A DNA stretch of 64,000 nt from Physcia stellaris. Taxonomy: Eukaryota; Ascomycota; Lecanoromycetes; Caliciales; Physciaceae. The notes under the pieces were generated by a model. It did no database searches. It was given only the letters and a program-made list of their open reading frames with translations, and was not told where the DNA came from. The stretch covers positions 1,240,001 through 1,304,000 of the forward strand of contig JABSSW010000001.1 in NCBI GenBank assembly GCA_018902385.1, read 5' to 3'. Of this stretch, positions 10,410-21,597 are shown in pieces. How positions within the stretch are numbered: the first letter of the stretch is position 1; every line of letters starts with the position of its first letter. Both the position numbers and the translations under genes were made by a program.

Positions 10410-11518
10410 GTGCATGAAGGATTGGAGTTGTGTCAGTGGCGGGGAGCTTCCGAGAAATGGAGGGAGAGATGAGGATTGAGACGGATTTAGTGGAATGAAC
10501 AGGAAAAACGAATGCTAGAGAAGGGAGAGCATAGAAATGGACGGGAAGCGGGCGATTTACGTACGCTGTAGAACGAGGTTTTGTTCATGAATCCGTGGCT
10601 GCGGAGATTTTGAGTGAATCAAGACAGCTGCTCTTCATTGGAATGGAAAAGATAAGTTCTGCCACTATTTGGGGGATGAGAGCACAAAGTAAGAAATTAT
10701 CCGCTTTTTTCTTGAAGACGAACGACAAACACAAGTAATAAAGAGCATGAAAATCACGTCTACTAATTTCGCTTTAGTTTTATCTTCTTTCACGTGTGTC
10801 CAATTATTTGTTCTTCCTCGTTTGGCGGTACTCCCACTGTGCTTCGGATTTGATGACAAGTTAACGCTTAGAGGGATCATTGAGAGTTCTATCCAGGCTT
10901 TTGACTTCTAGACAGGCTTCGGAGCAGATCCTGGGCGTCAGCGGATCCAAACAATGAAGGATATTCTCACTGGAAGTGGTAAAAATACTGCTCCGAACTA
11001 TCAGATGCTTCTCCAGCCCTGGTCCCTAAAGCACAACGCTGATAGTGCTTTGGACCTACTTGTTGTTGTCATTCAGTAGCGATTGTAGCGCAAGTTTTAC
11101 TTCCCTCCCTCAAGCCAATGATCACTTTACCGGCTCTCAAAGTTTCTGCGCTTCTTCTACGCTTGTTTAGCTGATCGATCGGTGACTCTCAAATAACACC
11201 TTCGTCGCTGGGAAGAACCTCCCTATTCCTTTTTGGGTCTCCTTCATGTCGCTCTCCCGGTCATAGCACGGATGGAGACCTTCTTCTTGCTGGTCAAAGT
11301 GCCACTAGAATGATACCCTTTTCCTGTCATCTGACTCATCCGTCAAAGTCTGTCTTGAATTCACATCCACCCATGGCCGGCGGCAAAGTTCGCTCCATCA
11401 CCCAGAGACAGCCCCTGAAAGGCACAAAGCCCAAGCATGAACAAGAACGTCTCCTCATCCGTATCATAGCTCCGCAATATTTCCTTTCTCCCGCTCATCC
11501 ATCCCTGTTCTTCTGCGC
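10410..11518. other. intergenic region between convergent genes
   Basis: These 1.1 kb lie between the small secreted protein gene (+) and the DUF7704-like gene (-). Nothing recognisable is seen. Confidence 0.5.
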
Positions 11519-11971
11519 CTACATCTTCTTCGTCCCCTTCCCCATCCCAACCCCCATCAAAAACGCGCCCCTAACAACCGCCACCCCAACAGTAATCATA
11601 TAATTGCCCCACTCCTCTACCCTCAATCCCGCAACCTCGCCCAATCTCCCCTGACTCCCCAACGCCCTCGTATAAGCCGCCAAGAGGCCAAAGTCCACAA
11701 TCAACATCGACCCCTGCACCGCTCTCCAAACTGTGAGATCGTGTGCCTTGGCCCGCAGGAGGTATACTTGGAGGAAGATGTAGCCGCAGAGGAAGGCGGC
11801 GACGGTGTCGAGACAGAGGATCGTTTCGATTGTGGGGGAGTGGTAGGTTGGGGAGTAGGAGTGGAGGATCGTGGATGGGTGGAGGATGTTGAGGTAGATC
11901 CCTGAGAAGGACACGAGGGGGTCGATCAGGGTGAACCAGATTCGGTAGAAGGAGGGGGGTGTGAAGGACAT
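11519..11971 (-). CDS. DUF7704-like small membrane protein
   Basis: A protein of 150 residues beginning MSFTPPSFYRIWFTLIDPLV, with four hydrophobic segments. The start FYRIWFTLIDPLVSFSGIYL and the later LLRAKAHDLTVWRAVQGSML followed by VDFGLLAAY are typical of the DUF7704 family of fungal membrane proteins, whose function is unknown. The frame is open for 46 residues upstream, but those lack family character, so I chose the internal ATG at 11969-11971. No signal peptide is needed because the first helix follows closely. Confidence 0.7.
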   Translation of the reverse strand: MSFTPPSFYRIWFTLIDPLVSFSGIYLNILHPSTILHSYSPTYHSPTIETILCLDTVAAFLCGYIFLQVYLLRAKAHDLTVWRAVQGSMLIVDFGLLAAYTRALGSQGRLGEVAGLRVEEWGNYMITVGVAVVRGAFLMGVGMGKGTKKM

Positions 11972-12671
11972 TTTGTCAAGAGTGAGAAATGGGTTGATGC
12001 CGTTCAAATTGGTGTAGGAGCCGGTGCAAATGCCAGGGAGTCGCAAATATCGGAAGAATCCGCCGATGACGTAGGCTGACACGCTAATATTTCGTGCGTC
12101 CGAAAACAATTATGTACAATCAAGACGTGATGTTTGTTTACATAAATCAAATCAACAAATCAAACATAATTATCGATTGGACATTTGATTCGATCGCACG
12201 TTGCAATCGTTTAACGAAAAATTTTGTGTAAATCAAGGCAACTAGTATCACAAGCTACTGTAGGGCACTAGATGATCCTATAGAGTAACATAGAAACCTC
12301 CCTAGATAACGGTATCTAATGATAAAAGCTGGGATAAGGAACCAAGTGATACAAACGAAAATGACGTTGAACAAGTTTCGGACGCCATCCATTCATTATG
12401 TCTTGATAATTGACCTATACCAAGAGCCCGAATGAGAATGTTTACAACGTCTGAAGTGCTGCACTCTGTGACCCTGAGAACAGACTATCTGGAGACCGGC
12501 ATACGGCACCTAGTCTCCACCAAAGTGTTTGAAAAGGAAAGCTTGGTCTAATGCCAGTTGTCCGCCTCTCAGGTCTTGTTCTCGATCAACCATTTCACCC
12601 AATAGACTCTCCGGAGCTCCATCCCTATCGAGCACATATCGCAAAAATAGCGAAGAAAACAAGCAAGGCTG
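11972..12671. other. intergenic region
   Basis: This gap lies upstream of the DUF7704-like gene and downstream of the ABM-fold gene, both on the minus strand. The 12100-12400 part is AT-richer than its surroundings, and no gene is visible. Confidence 0.45.
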
Positions 12672-13204
12672 CTAGATCGGAGCTTCCTGTCTATCGCCAA
12701 TCCGAACCATCCTCCACCCAGCATCCAACCGCTCCAAAATCCTCAACTCCCTCGGTTTGATCCACAACGGCTCGGTCTTCTCTATATACGGCTTATAGTA
12801 GTCCTTCGTCAATTGATTCTACGCCCCGGGCACGTTATGTCAGCATGTACATCTCACCAGCACCAGAGCGGGCCTCTATATCACTCGCTGCCTACTTCTG
12901 GTTGTGGAGGGGAAAGGGTGAAATGAAATAAACCCCCCCTCGAACTAAAAATACAAAAAAGAGATAAACTGACCTTAATCAACCATTCCTTATCCCTCCT
13001 CCAGTTCTCCACAAAACGGAAACAGCCTGGCTGTTCGGGATCATGAAAAACCTCAAAGGACGCGCACTCTGGTTCGGCCACCACGGCTTCGAAGCATGGC
13101 TTCAGGTATTCAAGGAACCTGTCGGCGTTCTCGGGTGCGACGACTATCGTCACGTGGAGACTGGTGCCATGGAAGGCCTTGGAGGGCTGTGATAAGGTGG
13201 ACAT
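12672..13204 (-). CDS. ABM (antibiotic biosynthesis monooxygenase) fold protein
   Basis: Two exons fit (13204-12974 and 12818-12672), with a phase-0 intron of 155 bp, giving 125 residues. The order HVTIVVAPENADRFLEYLKP, FEVFHDPEQPGCFRFVENWR and then KPYIEK is the ferredoxin-like alpha/beta barrel pattern of ABM proteins, in which a strand-helix unit is followed by a Phe-Glu-rich strand and a Trp. Such proteins are cofactor-free oxygenases of aromatic or quinone substrates, or act as small-molecule-handling dimers. It lies at the left end of a run of metabolic genes beside a zinc-cluster regulator, so a tailoring step on a phenolic product is a reasonable but unproven guess. The second exon is taken from frame continuity and the strong acceptor GCGTAG. 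Confidence 0.78.
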
Positions 13205-13781
13205 ACTCTATGGAGAAAACTGAGAAACAGTGGAAGGTGGCAAAAGGGAGGAGTGGTGAAAAGGACAAAGATAAAGACGAGGGCGAAGGGAGACTTCTTA
13301 TAATACGCGAGAACGAGTGCGAAGGACAATTTCCATATATGATGCGTGTCATATCTGATGAGAATTTTTAGGTGCTTGGCTTGCACCCCAGAACTCGAAA
13401 TGACTCCGGCTGTTACCATATGATTGGCCAAAACCTAGTGGAACGCCTCTCGTAGTGCTTACTAAAGGAACTAATAAGGTGAAAGGATTCCGGGACGTCA
13501 TCCCTTCTTACCTGGCAAACCTTAAGGGAAACAATTCTGGAAAGGGATTTTCTGTCCCATTTCTGATACAATCGAGTCCGGACTAGCAGTTGGGAGGTTG
13601 GGATGCGCTTTTAATACGATACTCCCCTACATAATGTGGAACACGCGGTAAAGCTCATGTTGGTATAATGCAAAGAATCTCAAATTGCTGCGATGATTGT
13701 CCGGAGTGGTGCAACCAGCAACGTGTATCAGGTTCCTGTCGGCCTATAAGTCACGGATGCCACTTTCGTGGAGAGGCCAGT
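13205..13781. other. intergenic region
   Basis: This is the promoter side of the ABM-fold gene (-) and the 3' side of the zinc-cluster gene (-). A purine-rich stretch lies near 13240-13300. No gene is seen. Confidence 0.5.
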
Positions 13782-15217
13782 CTAGAAGATCTCTCCACTT
13801 TGCCTTGCCCGCGGCGGATCGCCCGCCAGGTCCAGATTCGAAGAATCCGTTGATGTGCAGGCTCCTTGTATGATACTTCCAGCCTTCAATTCCCGATTTC
13901 TCGCATCCCGTGAAATAAGAAACACAGCAACGTGTCTTAGTATCGTAATGCTGAGCCCACCGACCCACCACCTGTCTTTGTACATTCTAAGCATGACCGT
14001 CCAGTACGCAAGCAATATCAGAGCTATCGGCTCGCGCCTCTTCACTAACGGAAAGAACTGTGGATCCAACAGATTGGACCACACCATGACAATACTCTCG
14101 TGCTCAGGGTTCGCTGCGACAATAGCAAAGGACGCTCTGAGATACCTTAGTGCCTCGTGGAATATCTCTTTGTCGGCTTCAATCGACGTATATTGGTCGA
14201 TGACTGACGCAAGGGTATCCAGTGCGGACAGTACGTGCGGTGAGACCAAACGTCTAATCTGACTTTCGACGTCGCCCCCGACACCATCCTTAGAATCTTC
14301 CACACGGCGATGAGTGAGCAAAGGCTGCATAATGCCTTCCTTCATACTGGTACTAGCATTCTGGACAACGATATTGACGCCCCGGACTAGGACAGAGATT
14401 TCCAACCAATCATCAATGGGAGATGAATCCTGGGGTCGAAAGCCTAACGGGTAATGACGCTTTTGCGTTGAAGCTATGGCGTTGAGTGACAAGAGAGCTG
14501 AGGCAGCGCAGAGAGCTTCTTCATTATGACTTGACAGGTCGCAGACATTGGGAATATATGTTTGAAGCGCGAGACGTTGCTGTTCCATAGCCAAGCGTTC
14601 GTAGCGATTGCTCTGCGATGTTTGCCATTCAGTAAGACTGGTTGAGGTACTGTGGGATGCGAGCTCGATGATCGATTCTTTATTGACAGATGATACGTCT
14701 AGTGATCGCTCTAGTTGCGAATCTAAAGGCTTGACATACTCACAGCTCATATGGTAAGCACTTGTTGATAGAATGATGTGCATGAGAAACGGATGATTTT
14801 TGGCTAGATGGGGAATTTCAAGCCACATTCGCCGTAGATGATCATGAGGTGAGATGATTGGCGCCACATAGCTGCAGTAATGTCCAAGAAGGCGCAGTTC
14901 CAGGTCCGAGATTCCCACTATCGTGATTCCAGTTTCGAAGGGTGACAGGCTTTGCACTCCCAATGGTGAAGAGACAGATACTTCCGAGGCTGAGGATGAG
15001 GAGGATGTGATAACGGCCCTGTCCGGCAGAAGAGAGGTATTGCTGCAATACTCGGTTCGGCGTGTGCAGTGCTGGCACGGAGCTTTGCCATTACACTGCG
15101 ACCTTAGCACAATATCCAACAGTGAGGTTATTCACAAATGAGTCTCACCCTGACCCGCCTAGCTTTACAGCGGTCGCAGCCGTGTCTGGTCTTAGTGTGG
15201 AAGCGTCGTGAAGGCAT
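13782..15217 (-). CDS. Zn(II)2Cys6 fungal transcription factor
   Basis: Nuclear DNA-binding regulator of about 460 residues. Exon 1 (15217-15149) encodes basic residues and the first half of the zinc cluster (GCDRCKARRVR). A 53-bp intron (15148-15096) is spliced exactly before the fourth-loop segment CNGKAPCQHCTRRTEYC. Together they give CX2CX6CX5CX2CX6C, the perfect binuclear zinc cluster that typically binds CGG half-sites. The rest resembles the fungal-specific transcription factor regulatory region (Fungal_trans_2 type), with LRLLGHYCSYVAPIISPHDH near residue 95. It lies between the ABM-fold gene and the MFS exporter, all on the minus strand, and is the natural candidate for the pathway-specific activator of the cluster. 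The 3' end (Arg/Ser-rich) was taken at the first stop. Confidence 0.9.
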
Positions 15218-15934
15218 AGCTCATGACTGTGGGAATATGCAGTACCTTCGTACCCAGCAGACTGGTGTTCATTGGACCGTACATTTTGAAGTACGCGTGT
15301 GGCATTGTGCCTTTGACCTGTATTTTCAACGAAGACCAAGGCCCTCAGAGCGAGTGGACGAAGGCTAGGCCAGGTTAGGCATAGTGTACGAAGAACTGCA
15401 GCCCTAAAAATAGTGTGTGTGTGACGGAATCTCGGGAATACCTTAATCTATGGCGGATGGATAAACGCACTCAGTGATACTAATCGAGACACGACCTTCC
15501 TAACACTTTCCACAGTTAGTACGCATGAATTGTAATCCAAAGCCCCACGATGGTTGTGCTTTAGTTCTAGTTCTCCTTTGGTTAGAAGAGCTCCGTCGGA
15601 ACCAAGATCCTTGGAGCCACGAGTTGGAACTTCATCCGTATGCTATGTTCTGGTGCGGTACTAGTTTTGCCTCTCATGCATCACTACTTACATGCCCAAT
15701 GCAACAAAAGATGTAATCATCTTTGACAAACAATGATTGAATGTAAGATAGAAATGACATCATTTTCAAAATTTCGTCCCAAGTCGGGTAATCGCAGGTT
15801 TGTCGGAGAATATCATAAGAAATGATATATCACAAAAGATTAGCACCACCAAGTACCAGACCCTGGGATAGTGCTGGCTTGCTACGCCCCTGTCAGCGAC
15901 TCAAAATTTTCTCCCGCACGAAGCCTTCATGTGG
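15218..15934. other. intergenic region
   Basis: These 0.7 kb lie between the zinc-cluster gene and the 3' end of the MFS exporter. No recognisable gene or repeat. Confidence 0.5.
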
Positions 15935-18101
15935 TCACAAATTAGCTGCGGCTTCCAGGGTGCGATAGGGGAACTCACCGCTGCTAATTGCTGCAAGGGA
16001 TGCAATAGCGATCAGCAATCCAAACCCGGCGGTTATTGCATTTCCGTAACACTGTCTGATAAGCTCCTGGATCGCCGGATCAAGGGTCTTGAGGTATTCC
16101 AGACTTTCACGGACATTTCTCATAATCGTGGCTGCGTCATCGCTACTCCCAAGCTTCTCCTGTAGCTGATGCCTCAAAGCTTGCTGCACCACGGTTGAAG
16201 TGAGCGAGATGCCGACTACTGATCCTAACGAGCGAAAGAGGTACGAGCACGCGGTAGCAACGGCTTGATCCTCTTGTGTGGCATTTGCGATTAAACCGAT
16301 AAGCGTGGCGGTGACCCCGATCCCGTTCGAAATCCCGACAATAACGAAGCCCACTGCAATACCGTAAGTATTATTCGTGGCCATGCCTGTGCATAAAATA
16401 ATCGGGATCATTTCAAGTATTTGAAATATATATGCCCAAATGGTAAGCCAGTAGTATCTGCCTGTCCTCCGAATTATGAAGCCGCCATATAGAGACCCGG
16501 TTACACCTGCTACCACACCTGGCAGCAGCCTGATACCAGCTTGAGCGGCAGACAGGCCATCTGAAGCCGTCAGCTAACAGATTGCTCAGAGATGGCTAGT
16601 AGCTCCTAGAAATTACTTACCGCGAGCTTGAAAGAAGAGTGGCAAGTAGAACAAGACTGCAAGGTAGCATCCTAAGCTGAAAAAGTTACAAAGGTAGCAT
16701 GCAAAGAGGCTTTTTCCAAACACCACGCGACCAGGAGCGAATGGCTCGACAGCGATCTTCAATTCGATCAAGACGAACAAAAAAAACGCAACGAGAGACG
16801 TGCAGAGCGATGCAATGGTGACTAATGCTCCCCACGATTCATTGCTGCCACGGTCGAGCCCCAACAAGAGTGTGAAGACTGCGCCGACGAGTACGAAGGC
16901 ACCAAGAAAGTCGACACGCTTGAGCTTCTTCTTCCAGTGCGAGCTATCAGCTTTGGGCAGTTTCAGCACAAAAGCTACTGCCACGAATGCTAAAACGCAC
17001 AAGGGTACTTGGCCCAGGAAAGCCCTATCAAAGATTTTAGCTGCGTTTGTCTGTGATGATCAATGCTTACTACCATCGCCAACCGATTGAATCTGCAAGG
17101 ATACCTCCTGCAGAACATTAGCAATGCCCAGGAGCCGAAGCAAACACTGATACATACCCAATGGAGCCCCACAACCGGCCCCAGTAGCGCTACAGTAAGA
17201 CTAGAGTCAGTATCTCCGCTCTCAGCTAGACGTTGTACTCTAAGATTTGCCACTGGTGTGGTGACCAAAAAGAGTTCTGACAAAGGTAGAAAAGAATCCG
17301 ATAAAACCTACTAGATGATATTCACGATGCCTTGCCACACGCCTCTTTCCCTGAGCGTGACGACGTCACTCATCAGGATCGAGACAACGGTGGTCATGCC
17401 GCCACCGCCGATGCCGGCAACCATCTAGGTATCTCTCAGTGGAATGTCCTTCATCTTCCACAGGTATTCTCACCCTTGCAGCTACCAACTCGCCCATGTT
17501 TCTTGCCAAACCACAAAAGAGGCATCCAAGGCCAAACACTGCATAAGCGAAGAGCAGTGCAGACTTCCGTCCAAATATGTCACTGAGCTTTCCGTACAGT
17601 GGCTGGAACGAAGTGAGGGTAAGGAAGTAGCTAGACGCGTGCCGCAATTAACATCTTAAACTGTACAGGCTGCTGGATCAATATTACTGACCTGGTTGCG
17701 ATCCACGAGGTCTTGTTCAGCGCCTGCAGATCGCTACCAATCACTCCATAGGTGCTGACGATAATAGTCTGGTCACCGGCAGCTAAGAAGATCTATTCTT
17801 TTCAGCTCATGTTCCATTCCTCTAAGGATTGGTTTAAACGTACTCCAATAGCTACGGCGGGAATGATGTATCGAAGCTGCTTTTTCACCTCAGGCAACCC
17901 CTGGTACTGTTCATCATTATTCTCCTCCCCATTGGACTTCCCTTGCTCTTCATTTATGGACTTGAGGTCCTCCTGGGCGTGAATATTAGTGCAATTTGTA
18001 TTCGACAAGACCCTGTTGGGCGTCTCAGCTGGCTCAGAGCTAAGGGTTTTCCCTTTGGGTAGCAAAGGCGAAGTCTCCGACGCGGTACGTCTCGCTGTCA
18101 T
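15935..18101 (-). CDS. MFS exporter, DHA2 family (14 transmembrane helices)
   Basis: Proton-coupled efflux carrier of the plasma or vacuolar membrane, related to fungal multidrug and toxin exporters and to vacuolar basic amino acid transporters. Seven exons join in frame with GT-AG introns. Visible family motifs are AAGDQTIIVSTYGVIG in helix 1, the loop 2-3 motif GKLSDIFGRK, VAGIGGGGMTTVVSILMSD in helix 4, and GAGCGAPLGGILADSIGWRW (antiporter motif C) at the end of helix 5. AFLGQVPLCVLAF and a long C-terminal half follow, with LPLFFQ and GIGVTATL. The cytosolic N-terminus is about 85 residues and hydrophilic. The ATG at 18101 was chosen because the 23 codons upstream in frame look non-coding. 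All exon joins are clean, so the gene looks intact. Its place between the zinc-cluster regulator and 3-dehydroshikimate dehydratase suggests it exports the cluster's product. Confidence 0.9.
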
Positions 18102-19300
18102 GATAGTCAACTCTTGGTTCGTTACTGTCAGCTGCCCTTGCAAGATGGTCGAGGAATGTGCCCAGTACAAAGCAGACTTCCTATAATCTGGGGTTTTTGG
18201 TCTTCAACAGCGCTTGGTCTGGATTCACTAGTCCATGCTCGATTGGGGATCACCTATCTAGCATCGTCGGACTTATAACCCCGTCAGTCAGATTTGCTTT
18301 TGGGGAAAATCAAAGAAGGATTCAAAAACGTTAGCTTTGGACTCAAGATTGATCTTCGTGATGATGTTCTAAAGTGCGGAGTCGAATCACTGATATGACG
18401 TTGCATGGTCTCATGCTTAACTAAGGTAAGTACCAGATCGAGATCCGTTGCGTTGGCTCAGATTTACTCGTCGGTCGTCTGGTTGCCGAAACCGGGGATG
18501 TAACGGGGTTTTCGTCCAATTATGCCGTCTTCGGGTTTTCATGGTAAGCGCTATCCTTTTATCGTCCTCAGGGTCTTTGGCCGGATTCATGAACTATTAG
18601 CAGTCCATAATAATCTCTTCTACCTACGTACCTTCACATTCACGCATACTATTTCCTGATTCTGCACATTCGTGTTGGTTCCGCACCTTGAGATCTCCGA
18701 GTACTTTGTACATTGATGTGCATGAACGCACCTTACAGTCCACGATCTCAAAAACACCACCTGTTGCCACACAGGTGCACGGGCTGGAAGATCCTCTTGC
18801 ATGTTGGCATTCGCTTTTGCTTCAAGCGTGCGAGTAAAGGATGAGAACAAGCTGTTGAAATAAAATTATGGCAAAGTATGAGAACAAATTGTTGGAATAG
18901 ACTGGGAATGTCACGGAGAGGCTCGGCCCCGTATTCTCGTACCGAGACGCTAGTGCACAGGAAGCAAAGCGGAGTAAAGAAACAAATGGACCTCCAACAC
19001 AAAGCGTCTGCAAGATCGAGCCACTCTCTATTTCTTGCGAGATTGAGCGCTTTACATGGAAGGAATATCTTTTATGTCACCAGGAATGCATTCTTTAGGA
19101 TACTAGAGGCAAAACGTGTACGGAGATGAGACCAGGAAATTGGACCAAGTGTCGAGAAGGTCGCCATTGGACACACCAGAGAATTCACAGATTCCCCTAG
19201 GTTACAAGGATACCGTTTCCATCCGAGCCTCCAAAGACCGCCGTCGGCAATGATTCCATCTCGCCATCATGACTAGCTTCCGTCAGGACTGTGTCAGCCT
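18102..19300. other. intergenic region upstream of the MFS exporter
   Basis: These 1.2 kb should hold the exporter promoter and the 3' region of the 3-dehydroshikimate dehydratase gene. Short frames around 18620-19130 show no domain, and I see no gene. Confidence 0.5.
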
Positions 19301-20347
19301 TCAAGCAAGCTTCGAAGAAGCTTTTTCCTCGGTCTCAAGATTGCAATCCTTGACCAGTCGCTTCCAAGCCCCCGCTGCTCGCTTTGCATGTTCTGCGGGA
19401 GTTGCGGGGTCAGGGTTCCACACGCTGCGGCTGAACAGCTCGTTGATGACCCACCCGCGGAAACCCAACCCGTGAAAGATGGCCTGCGCAACGTCTTTGA
19501 TCGGTAAGTAGGCCCCCTTCGTCTCCTCGCCGTAGAACAGGCGGCAGTTGCGAGACCAGCTCATCCGCGCAGCTTGTTCGGCGGAGTAGTATTCGTGGCC
19601 CTGGACCAAAGGGCTAAATAGCCTCTCGGCGTCCGCAACCTGGACCAGGAAGACCTTCTTTACCTCGACTGTTCGGACTAACCGCTCTATGGACGCTCTG
19701 AGTTCCATTTCCCCGTTCGGCGTCTTTCCTGATGGGTCTGCCGGGTCCGCGTACACTCTGCCCGCAATATTAAATGTGTCCAAGCAGATGCCGAAGTTTG
19801 GCCTGTCGACATGTTCTACAACCTCCCAACAGGCGTCCCAGGTATCGACATGAGTTCCCCAACAGAGGCCTTCGTAGGCGAATCGGATGATTGGGGTTTG
19901 CTGGGCACCCAGGTCGGCAGCCTCGCGGAGATCGGCCACTCTGGCTTCGAGTTCGGGGAACAGAAGATCTGCTGAAAGAAAAGTGGAAGGAATTAAAATA
20001 ATGTCGGTGTGGAGGATTTGAGCAAGCTGCATCCGATGCTTAAGCTGCGCAACCCGAGAGCGGTGCTCCAACGGGTTCCTGATACCCTCATCGTACCAGA
20101 AGGGTTGAAGACAGACGATGGTGATGGAGCGCTCATCACAGAGCTGGCGGAGAATATGTGCTGCTTCGATTTCGTTCTCCGGTGTGAGGCCCGAAGGCAA
20201 CGCCTTGGCAACATATTCTAGGTCTTCGTGGAATAGCTCGATGCCCTTGATCCCGTGTTTTTCTGCCTGGAGAAGCTTAGTTGGGAGGTCATGCACTGAG
20301 GCGCGCCCGAGGGATAGCGACGATATAGCTGGCCTGCAAACCACCAT
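19301..20347 (-). CDS. 3-dehydroshikimate dehydratase (QutC/QA-4 like)
   Basis: Converts 3-dehydroshikimate to protocatechuate, a TIM-barrel metal-dependent lyase of the xylose isomerase/AP endonuclease 2 superfamily. From the ATG at 20347 it is a single exon of 348 residues, matching the usual length of fungal QutC and QA-4. The first residues AISSLSLGRASVHDLPTKL fit the family start. GIKGIELFHEDLEYVAK carries the first metal-binding Glu, RFAYEGLCWGTHVDTWDACW the second region, NFGICLDTFNIAG an Asp and His-free barrel strand, and GWVINELFSRS the last metal Glu. The frame stays open 119 codons upstream but shows no family character. In quinate catabolism this gene sits in a qut/qa cluster, but no quinate dehydrogenase, dehydroquinase or quinate permease is seen here. 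It is paired divergently with a short-chain dehydrogenase, which suggests a role in making protocatechuate for a biosynthetic or detoxifying route. Confidence 0.9.
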   Translation of the reverse strand: MVVCRPAISSLSLGRASVHDLPTKLLQAEKHGIKGIELFHEDLEYVAKALPSGLTPENEIEAAHILRQLCDERSITIVCLQPFWYDEGIRNPLEHRSRVAQLKHRMQLAQILHTDIILIPSTFLSADLLFPELEARVADLREAADLGAQQTPIIRFAYEGLCWGTHVDTWDACWEVVEHVDRPNFGICLDTFNIAGRVYADPADPSGKTPNGEMELRASIERLVRTVEVKKVFLVQVADAERLFSPLVQGHEYYSAEQAARMSWSRNCRLFYGEETKGAYLPIKDVAQAIFHGLGFRGWVINELFSRSVWNPDPATPAEHAKRAAGAWKRLVKDCNLETEEKASSKLA

Positions 20348-21597
20348 TATGAATTCCTCTGACGGTACGACTTTGTCTTTGCTCGGCGAGATTATATGGA
20401 CAATCAGAAAGACCACCGACAGATCGAGCGATGTGACACCAGGAATGCAACGAGATAGATCGCATGTACGGACAGATTGATTTAAGTGCGGGCACTTTTC
20501 CGAATGGATTTTCACTCCTCCCAGCCATTGTACAAGAGCACATAGCTTGCATACTGGAGCGATGGTTGTTGGCGGTGTGATCAACTCAGTGATCCAATCC
20601 CTGTTCAGCGGGGGAGTATCTCCGTGGCACTTCACGTCTTTGAATTCAAGCAGAGATGATCGTTTCCTACACTGGCAAGCCGCTGTGGAAAAGACTGTAC
20701 ACATGCATCTGGAAGCAAAGGAAAGTCCTTAAAGGCGATGTGATTTAGCAGCGTATTTCGACTCTCGATGAGGTGATCCATGAAGTCCAGTCGGAGTCAG
20801 TCTGTGATTGGCCTGGTTACATCGGGAAGGATCCGCCACTAGGGACTAAGCTTGAGTGAAACCCTGATAGACACGGCCCGCAGGCTAGCCCGCAAAGCTT
20901 GGCAATCTTCGGGTAAAACCTGGCTACATGTAGATAGTTGCGTGGCGAGCGGGGCTTCAAGCCGCTCATCCTATCATGAACTGATTGACCAGCAGTCCAC
21001 CCACGTACGTCTCGGTTGAGTGAAGGTCGGAGTCGTGCGAATCAGTCGTTTATGACCCGATAACGTCATACAGGCGCGTTCAATGCTCGTGAGTCATGCA
21101 CGATGAGTTTGATTTGCATTTAATTCATATGCATGATGCGCTTTTCAATCCTCGAATGGGGAGACTCGGAATGGGCTCGTGGAGACGTGGACTGGCGGCT
21201 AGTATCTAGCGTAGTTCTAGCGGACCTACGAGAACCTGGCTCAGATCTCCCGTATTGTGGGGCGTGGGGGGGGTAAAAATACAGTAATTGAATACAAGGT
21301 GTCTGGATTTACGAACAGGCTGGCCCTATCGTCTCCTAATCGATGAACGGAACTCCTCATTTCCAGGAGCGGAGCCCGAAAAAACTACCATGCAGTTAAG
21401 GTGGGGTTGGAACACAACTCCTCATTCCCAGGAGCAAGGCCCGAACCAACTACTATGCGATCAAGGCGGGGTTGGAACCAGGTGCCAATGAGGTCCTCAA
21501 GGCCACATTGTGCCTTTTTCAAAATTCGATTCGAGGGTCGGAGTGATATCCGAGACGAATAACGCAGCAGATCCTGTACTCCGTACCTACGCCCTCC
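20348..21597. promoter_or_regulatory. shared divergent promoter region
   Basis: These 1.25 kb separate 3-dehydroshikimate dehydratase (-) from the short-chain dehydrogenase (+) and must contain both promoters. A 65-bp tandem duplication lies just upstream of the dehydrogenase and is listed separately. I see scattered CGG triplets but no convincing inverted-repeat operator for a zinc-cluster protein. Confidence 0.5.
21351..21480 (+). repeat. two-copy 65-bp tandem repeat in a promoter
   Basis: Two adjacent units (21351-21415 and 21416-21480) each begin AACTCCTCAT, continue with TCCAGGAGC or CCCAGGAGC and a GCCCGAA block, and end GGGGTTGGAAC. They differ at about ten positions, mostly transitions. 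The repeat ends 117 bp before the ATG of the short-chain dehydrogenase. Each unit contains an imperfect palindrome (CTCATTTCCAGGAG), so it could carry a duplicated binding site. Confidence 0.85.

Noticed and set aside
19301-20704. A longer form of 3-dehydroshikimate dehydratase starting at 20704
   Set aside because: The first 119 codons have no family character and the ATG at 20347 gives the normal family length.
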